DNA of 64,000 bases from Parapedobacter sp037190485 (GTDB lineage Bacteria > Bacteroidota > Bacteroidia > Sphingobacteriales > Sphingobacteriaceae), in NCBI GenBank assembly GCA_037190485.1, contig JBBCJB010000027.1, positions 1-64,000 on the forward strand, read 5' to 3'. The notes under the pieces were generated by a model. That model ran no database searches and had not been told where the DNA came from. It saw only the letters and a list, made by a program, of their open reading frames with translations. Below, one piece after another: positions 53,121 to 60,807 of the stretch (positions are counted from its first letter, which is position 1; every line of letters begins with the position of its first letter). Both the position numbers and the translations under genes were made by a program.

Positions 53121-53189
53121 ATCATCAACCGTCGGTGGCGATTCGCATCTTCCCGTTGGCGAGGTATTTGCCGTGAGTGCTTGGACGGT

Positions 53190-53477
53190 TCAGGCCGCCC
53201 CGCGCCTCCGCATCAGTGCGTAGACCTCTTCCTTGTCGTAGTATTCGCGGCGGCCGATTTTCCGGACGGGCGTGAGTTCCTTGCGCCAGACGTTCTTGTA
53301 GAAGGCTGACTTGCGGATGTCGAGGTACTCCATCACCCAGTTGATGTCGGCCAGTTGCGGTTCGAGCGTGCGCGTGGGCGTCTGCCTGGGCAGGAACTCC
53401 CGGATGTCGCGCACGAGGCCTTTCAGCACGGTGAGTTCGTCCAGTATCCGTTGTTCGATAGGTAATTTATTCTTCAT
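53190..53477 (-). CDS. Helix-turn-helix domain protein (excisionase-like)
   Basis: 95 aa from ATG at 53477 (MKNKLPIEQRILDELTVLKG); the longer frame upstream runs into the LuxR gene's antisense and is unlikely. A helical N-terminal half (RILDELTVLKGLVRDIREFL) is followed by a winged-helix HTH of the PF12728 type (about 55-93: NWVMEYLDIRKSAFYKNVW, RKIGRREYYDKEEVYAL). Such small proteins occur in mobile and conjugative elements of Bacteroidota as DNA-binding or excision factors. No integrase is nearby, so it looks orphaned. Confidence 0.8.
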   Translation of the reverse strand: MKNKLPIEQRILDELTVLKGLVRDIREFLPRQTPTRTLEPQLADINWVMEYLDIRKSAFYKNVWRKELTPVRKIGRREYYDKEEVYALMRRRGAA

Positions 53478-53523
53478 AAAGGTAGGTATTTCCAGTTTCG
53501 TAACTCGTATTTCGTATTCCCAA

Positions 53524-54186
53524 CTAATCCAATGGCAGCAAACCCAACCGCCGCGCCTGTTGCACGGCCGCGGCCCGGCTATGCACGCCCAATGCCTTGT
53601 ACAGCTCGTCGGCATAGCCTTTCACGGTGGCCTCCGACAGGCAGAGCTTGTCGGCGATGCCTTCGTAGGTGTCGTCGGTCTGGATGTGCTCCAACAGGCG
53701 GAAATGCCGGTCGCGCAGGTCTTCCGGACCCGGCAGCTTGTCCAACGGTGGCGGCCGGTCCACTTCCCGGAGCAACCGCGGCGTCACGTAGGCGTTGGTG
53801 AGCACCCCGTGCCGGTGCACCGCCTGCACCGCTTCGTGGATGGTGCGTGTATCGGTGCCCTTGAGCAGGAAACCGTGGGCACCCCGCAAAAGCATCAGCC
53901 GGACCACGGCCTCGTCTTCGTAGAGGCTCAGCGCCAGGATGCGGGCCTGCGGGTACCGTTGGGCCAGCCAACCCGCCGTGGCGTAGCCGTTCATCACGGG
54001 CATCTCCACGTCGAGCAGCACCACGTCGGGCGGGCCGTGCCTTTCGATTTCCTGCTGCATCGCCAGCCCGTTCACGGCGGTGAAACTGATCTCCAAATCG
54101 GGATATCCGGCCAACGCATTGGCCAAGGTCTCCATGAATAGCCCGCGATCGTCCACGATGGCTAGCTTCAGTCTTCTATTTTCCAT
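53524..54186 (-). CDS. LuxR/NarL-family response regulator
   Basis: 220 aa from ATG at 54186 (MENRRLKLAIVDD); in-frame ATGs at 54192 and 54204 are alternatives. Its start overlaps the kinase stop. Receiver domain with Asp59 (PDVVLLDVEMPVMNG) and Lys in GFLLKGTD; C-terminal LuxR HTH (about 150-210) with TYEGIADKLCLSEATVKGYADELYKALGVHSRAAAV. Partner of the upstream kinase; targets unknown. Confidence 0.92.
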   Translation of the reverse strand: MENRRLKLAIVDDRGLFMETLANALAGYPDLEISFTAVNGLAMQQEIERHGPPDVVLLDVEMPVMNGYATAGWLAQRYPQARILALSLYEDEAVVRLMLLRGAHGFLLKGTDTRTIHEAVQAVHRHGVLTNAYVTPRLLREVDRPPPLDKLPGPEDLRDRHFRLLEHIQTDDTYEGIADKLCLSEATVKGYADELYKALGVHSRAAAVQQARRLGLLPLD

Positions 54187-55045
54187 GTTCATCGGTATCT
54201 TCATCGGTTAAGGGAATCGTTATGGTCACCGCGGTGCCTTGGCCCGGCGCCGACCGGATGGCGGCCTTCCCGCCCAGGTCGATGGCGCGCCTGCGGATGG
54301 CGTCGAGCCCCAGGCTCATCGTGGCCCGGACCGAACCGGGGTCGAACCCCGCGCCGTCGTCGGTCACCGTGAGGTGGAGCGCCCCGGCCGTGCAGGTCAG
54401 TTCGACGTCCACCCGGCTGGCCTGCGCATGGTGCGTGGTATTGGCCAGGATGTCCTGCAGGATGCGCAGCAGCAGCACCCGGTGGGCGTGCGGCAATGCG
54501 GGTTCGGATTGCGGGAACACCGCGTTCACCTGCACGCCCGCCATCCGCAGCAGGTCGAGCGCGGCCCGCATGGCGGGGAGCAGCCCGTTCCCGAGCAGCT
54601 TCTCGCCGTGGTTCACCTGGGCCAGCAGGCGCTGTTCGGCCTGCGTGTCGCGCAGCAACTTGGCGATGCCGTCCAGTTCGGTGTGCAATCGCGAGGAGCC
54701 GTCGCCGACCACGCGGGACTTCAGGTTGCCTACCCGCATGATGAGCACGCCGAGGTTCTGCCCCAGGCTGGCATGCAGATCCAGCCCGATGCGCTGGCGC
54801 GTCCGCTCTTCGGCCTCCCGTTCCAGCAACGTCCTGTTGGCGGCCAGCCATTCGCGCTCCACCCTCGCCAATTCCCGTTCGGCCTGTGCGGCGCGTGCAC
54901 GCGCTTTCCCGAATCGCACGGCATACCAGCCGGTGAGCAGCCCCAGCAGGGGCAACAGCGTGCTGGCCGCGACCATGAGCAGCACCTTCGATCCGGGCAC
55001 GGCGTACGGTACGGTCAGTTCCATCGGGTATCGTTGTGTTTCCAT
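54176..55045 (-). CDS. Sensor histidine kinase of the HisKA_3 (NarX/DegS-like) class
   Basis: 289 aa. One membrane helix (about 21-41), then a coiled coil (about 45-85), the HisKA_3-like segment ERTRQRIGLDLHASLGQNLG with His91, and a HATPase domain (ILQDILANTTHHAQAS, VTDDGAGFDPGS, GLDAIRRRAIDLGG). A short outside segment (YPMELTVPYAVPGSK) leaves little sensing surface, so it may rely on the neighbouring membrane protein. Its stop overlaps the regulator's start. Confidence 0.9.
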   Translation of the reverse strand: METQRYPMELTVPYAVPGSKVLLMVAASTLLPLLGLLTGWYAVRFGKARARAAQAERELARVEREWLAANRTLLEREAEERTRQRIGLDLHASLGQNLGVLIMRVGNLKSRVVGDGSSRLHTELDGIAKLLRDTQAEQRLLAQVNHGEKLLGNGLLPAMRAALDLLRMAGVQVNAVFPQSEPALPHAHRVLLLRILQDILANTTHHAQASRVDVELTCTAGALHLTVTDDGAGFDPGSVRATMSLGLDAIRRRAIDLGGKAAIRSAPGQGTAVTITIPLTDEDTDEHGK

Positions 55046-55076
55046 GCCGCAAAACTACGCCGGGTATCCATGTGCT

Positions 55077-55742
55077 TCAACCGGACGAACGTTGGGTATT
55101 CAGCCGCAGGAACGCGATGCTCCACAGCACGCAGGTGACCACGGTGAACGTGGCCGCGATCAGGTCGTGCAGGAAGAACGGCCCGAGCGCGTAGGGCTGC
55201 ACGGTGAAGAGGTCAAAGAACAGGTTGGTGCCCATTCCGGTGACATAGAATAATGCCGTGCCTGCCATCCACCAGCTTTCGGGGATGTCGCGGAAGCGCT
55301 TTTCGGATTGCACCACGACCAGCCTGGCAAAATAAAAGCACGTGGCCGCGACGAATACGAGATTCATCAGCAGGATGGTGTGGTTGAAATACAGGTACGG
55401 CTGGGTATCGAGCGCCCACTCCGTTACGTAGCATACACCGAAAAGGCCGAGCCAGCCCCACCACCACCGGTCTATGCGGACGCGGGTGAGCGGCTGGATG
55501 AAACGGTATAGCACCCAGCTGATGGTAACGGCCTCCACCACGATGTAGGCGTTGTACACGGGCAGGTTGTTCAGCCCGAACACATAACGGAACAAGAGGC
55601 CGCTGAGTTCGGTGGCCAGCATGACCGAGAGGTAGATCCGCTGCACGCCCCACGGACCCCACCCCTGCCCGCGCAGCGCAATCCAGGCGATGCCCGTACA
55701 GGCGATTTCGGCGGTGAGGTAGGCGATGGTGAGGGTCAGCAT
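55077..55742 (-). CDS. Multi-spanning membrane protein, probable partner of the kinase
   Basis: 221 aa from ATG at 55742 (MLTLTIAYLTAEIACTGIAWIAL). Six or seven membrane helices fill the sequence (about 3-20, 32-50, 58-80, 90-105, 117-137, 155-173 and 190-212), with short loops (QGWGPWGVQRIYL, QSEKRFRDIPESWW). I do not recognise the family. It lies 31 bp upstream of the kinase on the same strand, so it is likely in the operon and may sense or carry the signal. A 29-codon small ORF overlaps its start. Confidence 0.7.
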   Translation of the reverse strand: MLTLTIAYLTAEIACTGIAWIALRGQGWGPWGVQRIYLSVMLATELSGLLFRYVFGLNNLPVYNAYIVVEAVTISWVLYRFIQPLTRVRIDRWWWGWLGLFGVCYVTEWALDTQPYLYFNHTILLMNLVFVAATCFYFARLVVVQSEKRFRDIPESWWMAGTALFYVTGMGTNLFFDLFTVQPYALGPFFLHDLIAATFTVVTCVLWSIAFLRLNTQRSSG

Positions 55743-55825
55743 GCCGATTCCGTCGGATTCCGAGCTTGCCGGATGTACGCGTAGAGCGGGTCGTCGGCGG
55801 ATAGAACAGTGAGTATCGTGTGCAT
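55736..55825 (-). CDS. Possible 29-aa leader ORF overlapping the membrane protein start
   Basis: ATG at 55825 opens MHTILTVLSADDPLYAYIRQ and nine further codons, ending TGA at 55738-55736. The sequence ATGCTGA contains both the start of the membrane protein gene (55742) and the stop of this ORF, so translation could be coupled. No clear ribosome site; coding is unproven. Confidence 0.35.
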   Translation of the reverse strand: MHTILTVLSADDPLYAYIRQARNPTESAC

Positions 55826-55849
55826 ATGTTAGATTATGTTGTCTTTCCT

Positions 55850-56160
55850 TCAATCGTCCAATCCCATCGACTGCCTTACGTCGTCGGCATGCGCCCGGGA
55901 GGTCAGCCTTTCCAGCAGCAGGAACGCCACGTCCAGTGCCCCAGAGGCGTTCACCGAGGTGATGATGCCTTCGCGGAAGGCGATGGGCAGCGCCCCGGTA
56001 CGGACCGAGGCGATCGGTTTGCCCTGCCCGTGGAATGCCCGGATTATCTCAAAGAACCGTTCCCTGCAGGCCTCCTCGTAAAATCCGTATTCCCCGGATC
56101 CGCCCGGTATCGCCTGGGTATCGAAACGGTCGTAATCGACATCACCATCACGGAAACCGG
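55850..56160 (-). pseudogene. DJ-1/PfpI family gene remnant with internal deletion
   Basis: Reading on the minus strand from about 56160 gives FRDGDVDYDRFDTQAIPGGS, then FFEIIRAFHGQGKPIASVRTGALPIA joined directly to REGIITSVNASGALDVAFLL and LERLTSRAHADDVRQSMGL, stop at 55852-55850. The order is that of DJ-1/PfpI proteins, but the nucleophile Cys in the expected SxCTGA motif is Arg here, and the 30-40 residues between the nucleophile elbow and the ITS strand are gone. It has no start codon and joins the DUF3299-like fragment in another frame. A dead remnant. Confidence 0.65.
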
Positions 56161-56164
56161 GCTG

Positions 56165-56439
56165 CCCTTGACACGCAGGTAGCAGTGTTCATAGGGATTG
56201 GTCGATAGCACCATGATTTTGCGTGAATGGTCCGTTGGGATCATATAACCGGACACGGTGATCTGCTTTTTTTGCAGGTCTTTGACCGTATCTGGGAAAT
56301 CCGAAACGGGCACTTTCCCTTCCAACTGTGAGATGAATTTTTCTCTATAGGCCACGTCCTCCAATATCGACCAAGTCACAGGCGCGAACTGCTGTTGGGA
56401 AAAGGCGCTTAAGGGTAGCAAAGCATAACAAACTCTCAT
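56165..56439 (-). pseudogene. Truncated DUF3299-like gene
   Basis: From ATG at 56439 the product begins MRVCYALLPLSAFSQQQFAP, then VTWSILEDVAYREKFI, a QKKQITVSGYMIPTD segment and VLSTNPYEHCY, which follow DUF3299 family order (WxxL..., GxxVxxxGYMxP, then a Cys-containing end). After HCYLRVKGSP the frame leaves the family and runs 40 residues through the DJ-1 remnant in the wrong frame, to 56044. The normal FCG-type Cys motif is lost. The joint is near 56165. Confidence 0.6.
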
Positions 56440-56451
56440 ACAAATGCGTAA

Positions 56452-57993
56452 TCAATCCTTCACCATCTCCTCGGCCACTTCCATCGCCAGATAAGCATTA
56501 ACAACGCCACCGGTCACACATTTATCTTTCAGGACATCTCTCTTAGTCACCGATTTCATGATTATTTCCTTTACCTGTAAAGCCGTGAGTTCAGGGTTAT
56601 GCCCCCAGAGCAATGCTGCGATACCGGATACGACCGGCGCGGCCATGCTTGTTCCGTCCCTATATTCATACTTCGAACCGGGGATGGTGGAATAAATCTG
56701 AACGCCGGGGGCAAAAACGTCTACCCAGGTTTTGCCGTAGTTCGAAAACGGCGCGACCAAAGTCGAGTCATCTTTAAGACCGGAGGCCCCCACTGTTATC
56801 CAGGCATCTGCCTGCCCGGTACTATCCGCGTAGTATTTATTAGGGAAAACATTGCTTTCTGGATCTTCCAGGTTTTTGGCGTCGTTTCCGGCAGCATGGA
56901 CGATCAGTACATCCCGCTGCATGGCGTACCGCACGGCTTCATCTACAACTTCCTTATCCGGGCTGTACGGCTTGCCAAAGCTCATGTTAATGATCCTTGC
57001 TCCATTATCCACCGCGTACCGGATGGCATTAGCCACATCCTTATCCCGTTCATCACCCTTTGGAATCGCGCGGATGGGCATGATACGTACATTGCTGGCT
57101 ATCCCGCTCATGCCAACATCATCATTCCTTTCCGCCGCAATGATTCCGCTTACATGAGTTCCGTGCCCGGCATCAGGTCCACTCACGTCGGAATTGCCAT
57201 ATATCCTTTCCCTTTTGTTCTGGTAATCGTCTGATATAATTTCCCGTGGATCGTAAGCAAGATTGAGGTGGTAATCACTTTTGATTTGATAAGTCCGGTA
57301 ATGCATATCAAATTCCCTTTTTATCGCTTCAACATCCGGCTTTGCCTGCAATTCATGCAAAACGATTTGTTTGACTTTATTTTCAAGAGCATTTCTTGGC
57401 CCATACGTATGGAAATCTTGTAGTGAAGGGTTTTCCTTTCCAATGCGTCGCACGATGGTGTCCAAGACAGTTATCGCCCTGTCGAGATTGTACAATGCCG
57501 TTTCCGAATGCTGTAACTCCTCTTCGTGCTGCTTTTTCAATTCGCGATACGCACGGTATCGTTCGCGGTGATGCACAGGGACATCGCTGAACGCAAGACT
57601 GTCATACATTGCTTTATCAGCCCTAATCAACCGGGTAAGCTCCAAGTTGTCGAATTCCACATTCCCGTTTTTCCCACCGATGAAATTCCATCCGTATACA
57701 TCATCAATGTAGCCATTGCCGTCATCGTCCTTTCCATTACGGACTTCCTGCGGATTCTTCCATCGCTTTGTTTTTAAAGCCGCATGGGCTGTATCAACAC
57801 CATCGTCAATGACCGCTACCAGCACGGCTGCTGGTTTCCGAGTGTTAAGCAGTTCGGCGTACGCTTTCCCGGCACTGATACCAAAGACTGATTCTTTTTC
57901 CAGATCCTTATGCTGCCAATCAGGGAATTGTGCAAAAAGGTTGAACCATGGGACTAATACAAGTAACGGCAGAATAAATATAGGTTTCATCAA
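56452..57993 (-). CDS. S8-family subtilisin-like serine peptidase, exported
   Basis: 513 aa. Signal peptide about 1-21. Catalytic triad Asp63 (VIDDGVD), His277 (AGHGTHVSG) and Ser449 (DGTSMAAP), with oxyanion Asn370 (VHAAGND); all present, so likely active. A 190-residue helical insert (about 80-270) lies between Asp and His, seen in a group of Bacteroidota subtilases. No propeptide or C-terminal sorting domain is visible. Lies downstream of the disrupted TlpA-like gene on the same strand. Confidence 0.9.
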   Translation of the reverse strand: MMKPIFILPLLVLVPWFNLFAQFPDWQHKDLEKESVFGISAGKAYAELLNTRKPAAVLVAVIDDGVDTAHAALKTKRWKNPQEVRNGKDDDGNGYIDDVYGWNFIGGKNGNVEFDNLELTRLIRADKAMYDSLAFSDVPVHHRERYRAYRELKKQHEEELQHSETALYNLDRAITVLDTIVRRIGKENPSLQDFHTYGPRNALENKVKQIVLHELQAKPDVEAIKREFDMHYRTYQIKSDYHLNLAYDPREIISDDYQNKRERIYGNSDVSGPDAGHGTHVSGIIAAERNDDVGMSGIASNVRIMPIRAIPKGDERDKDVANAIRYAVDNGARIINMSFGKPYSPDKEVVDEAVRYAMQRDVLIVHAAGNDAKNLEDPESNVFPNKYYADSTGQADAWITVGASGLKDDSTLVAPFSNYGKTWVDVFAPGVQIYSTIPGSKYEYRDGTSMAAPVVSGIAALLWGHNPELTALQVKEIIMKSVTKRDVLKDKCVTGGVVNAYLAMEVAEEMVKD

Positions 57994-58043
57994 AAACAGT
58001 CAAGTAAGTTTACGGAAAACTGGTTCAATAGCCCCGGAGACCT

Positions 58044-58736
58044 TTATTCACCGAAGGATCTATATAAGTGTCCAAACAAAGCCGGTCCATCCACATCCCA
58101 TGCAATCATTTTTCCACTCTCATCAATCAGTATGTTAATCGTGTTTAGAGGGTTCATTTTGTATAATTTGGCTATAGGACTGTCTTCCTCCATAAAGTCG
58201 CAGAATTGGATTCCTGGAACGCCACCGGAGTTTACTGCTCTTTTCCACTTAATTGGGTTTGCATCTAATGAAACACTTACTATTTCAAGGCCCTTATTCT
58301 TGTACTTCTTATATGCGTTTGCAAGTTCCTCATGGATTTTAATTCGATCCGCTGATCCACTCGACCAAAAATGCAAAACCGTAAGTTTACTCTTTTCAAT
58401 AATTTCACTTAATCGAAACGCATCTCCATCTTCAGGTTCAATTGTAAAATCCGGAGCGATTTGACCTAAGCACAAAGGGATCGATTCTTTCATTATTTTA
58501 CCATGGTGGCTATTCTTTATCTCATCACTAAGCAAATTATACACACCCACAAAAAAACTATCGCGTTGAAAATGTGAAGGAATGACGTTTTCAAAAAAAA
58601 TAGGAATAGCTTCTTGGATGGGTTGGGTTGATAAAATTTCACCAATATTTTCACTCAAAAGGTCTTTGCCTTTCAGCAGACCTGAAATGTATTTTAGCCG
58701 GTCCGTAGAAAGCAAAGAATCTCGATAGCTGAATAT
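58044..58736 (-). pseudogene. TlpA-like protein, C-terminal half after an in-frame amber codon
   Basis: Downstream of the TAG at 58739-58737 the same frame continues IFSYRDSLLSTDRLKYISGL and runs to 58044 without another stop. Residues about 90 onward are an AhpC/TSA-TlpA domain (LGQIAPDFTIEPEDGD, LTVLHFWSSGSADRIKIHEE, VSVSLDANPIKWKRAV). The usual WCxxC is replaced by SSGSA, so no redox Cys pair remains. A TTG at 58715 could restart translation. Either decay or a redox-dead derivative. Confidence 0.7.
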
Positions 58737-59231
58737 CTATCTGTCAATTTTATTTCGAGTAAAATACCAGCAATTATATACTGCATACGCTAAATACAGG
58801 TGTTGCTTTGAAATTTCACTGCCCTCAACCCTAATATGTTTAAATAGGCTTTGATCATTGACTTGATCGATATCTTTATCTAAAACCAACGTTACCTTTT
58901 CATTAACCAAGGGTATGGCAATAATATGATTGTGATTTGAAAATTGAATCCAAAACAATCTTGGTCCCTCATTTATCTGATACTCAAAAAAGAAACTTTC
59001 GTCTTTTACAACAATGGAATCTATTAATTCATTCTCTTTGTTTTCCCAGTCCCACTGTTTAAAATAAACGACTTCATTCTCTTTCAGCCCCTTTATTTTT
59101 CCTGCCAATTCCAGTTTTATGTCATGCTGGCTTGATTCTGTATCTAACTTGCTGCTCTGTGCGTTAATGCTATGTACGATTAATACGCATAACAAAAAGA
59201 TTAGGCAGGCTTCATTTAGTAATATTCTCAT
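58737..59231 (-). pseudogene. DUF4369-like N-terminal half of the split TlpA-like protein
   Basis: 164 codons from ATG at 59231, ending at the amber codon. Signal peptide about 1-24 (CLIFLLCVLIVHSINA), then a DUF4369-like beta domain (IKLELAGKIKGLKENEVVYF, IVVKDESFFFEYQI, HIIAIPLVNEKVTLVLDKD). In intact relatives this domain leads directly into a TlpA domain of about 230 residues; here the two parts share one frame and are separated only by the stop. AT-rich like its neighbours. Confidence 0.7.
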
Positions 59232-59344
59232 GTTTTTTCTTCTATAAGTTTTTGCGGGAATAATATAAAGACGTGATTATTTGGCTTTTTGACACGCGTG
59301 CCAGACATCCTGGGTTTATTTCCTCACTCCTGTGTTTTGGAATT

Positions 59345-60730
59345 CTAGTAGCCCTTATTTTGGTTCAAATTCGGGTTTTTTTGAATCTCTGCTTGTGGGA
59401 TAGGGTATAGTTTATCAGTCGTTTGCCAATTTTCTCTTTTTTCCGCCTGTAGTACCACATCTGCTCTGTTAGTACGAATCAGGTCTAACCAACGATGCCC
59501 CCATTCCGCAAAGAGTTCAACCCGCCTTTCATGTTCAATTGCCAACAACAAAGACGACTTGTCATTTGCCGACGTCTCTGGTAAACCGGCTCTAAATCTT
59601 ATGGTATTCAAATCATCTTGGGCGCCGCTAATTTTATCCTGATGAGCCCTGGCTTCGGACCGAATCAAATACTGTTCAGCTAAACGCAATATCATATAGT
59701 ACTCCGTTACCGTCCCTCCAGGCTCGATAAAATCAACTTTGTATTTATTTGGCTGCGTGACGGTCATACCATCAAGGAAAACATTTCTGGTCCAAGAATT
59801 TAACCGGTCATCTGCGGACTCAAATGCGTTAACCATTGCTTCGGAAAGATAGTAAAACGGGTACTCAGGAATGAGATTTGCTTCAGTTACAGTAAAAGGA
59901 TATGACCTGTTGCTTGGTTGTAATTGTAGTATAGCTTCATTGCTATTCTTCAAAAAAGTGTTCTGCAATTCACCTAAAGCAAATAGGTCATTGTTACTAA
60001 TGACTTTGGAAGCCTCTTGCTCAGCATTTGGCCAATCGTTTAAAAACAGATAAACTCTGGCTAGCAAGGCAGTTGCGGCGTATGTGTTTGCGCGGATCCT
60101 TTCAAAGTTTGACGCGGAATAATCGTTGCCTAAAAGGTCTTGTGCATCACTTAGATCCCTAACTATTTGTTGGTAAACCTGCTCTTGCGTAGTACGGCTC
60201 AATAAATGTGTCTGGTTCCAATCACTTGTGAGCGGCATAGGTATATCGCCCCATAAATTGGTTAGATAAAATAACGAAAAAGCCCTCAGGAACTTGCATT
60301 CTCCTGTGAGTTGTTGGCTAACTGACGGTGCAATCGTATTCGATTGATTTAGTGCTTCCAGCGCTGAATTGGCCTGATAAATCATAAAATAAGCTGGTTC
60401 CCATAATTGAAACCAAAGCCCGTTTTCGGGTAAAAGGCTGTTCGTGTAAAACTCGCTGAGTGGACTGCTATTTGGAAGACCGACTTTCGTTAGTTCGTCA
60501 GATGATAATCCGAGATTAAGGGTAGTGCCTCCGTTTGCGAATGAAAGCTGGCCAGAATTGTTTATCATTTTACTGTAGATCCCAACGATGGCTGATGTAG
60601 CTGTTGCATCTGTAGAAAAAGCACCATTTGTTGTAATCGAATTTACCGGATCGCCTATTTCGACCAGCCTCGAGCAGGAGGACAGAATGGATATCGATAT
60701 TGTCAAAAATATAACTGTATATTGTTTCAT
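59345..60730 (-). CDS. SusD/RagB-like lipoprotein of the AT-rich block
   Basis: 461 aa. Lipobox ILSSC (Cys19), then SRLVEIGDPVNSITTNGAF, a variant typical of SusD proteins paired with STN-type SusC. TPR-like helices follow (AEQLTGECKFLRAFSLFYLTN-like segment around 125-145; ATALLARVYLFLNDWPNAEQEA), and the C terminus has LAIEHERRVELFAEWGHRWLDLIRTNRA and ends in NPNLNQNKGY. Appears intact. Its SusC partner upstream has a C-terminal frameshift. Confidence 0.9.
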   Translation of the reverse strand: MKQYTVIFLTISISILSSCSRLVEIGDPVNSITTNGAFSTDATATSAIVGIYSKMINNSGQLSFANGGTTLNLGLSSDELTKVGLPNSSPLSEFYTNSLLPENGLWFQLWEPAYFMIYQANSALEALNQSNTIAPSVSQQLTGECKFLRAFSLFYLTNLWGDIPMPLTSDWNQTHLLSRTTQEQVYQQIVRDLSDAQDLLGNDYSASNFERIRANTYAATALLARVYLFLNDWPNAEQEASKVISNNDLFALGELQNTFLKNSNEAILQLQPSNRSYPFTVTEANLIPEYPFYYLSEAMVNAFESADDRLNSWTRNVFLDGMTVTQPNKYKVDFIEPGGTVTEYYMILRLAEQYLIRSEARAHQDKISGAQDDLNTIRFRAGLPETSANDKSSLLLAIEHERRVELFAEWGHRWLDLIRTNRADVVLQAEKRENWQTTDKLYPIPQAEIQKNPNLNQNKGY

Positions 60731-60807
60731 TTCAATTCAATTATTCATTAGTTATTGAAGTTTCTGCTTTTTTTTATAGCATCTCAAGAAAGCTTAAAAA
60801 TTAAGGT

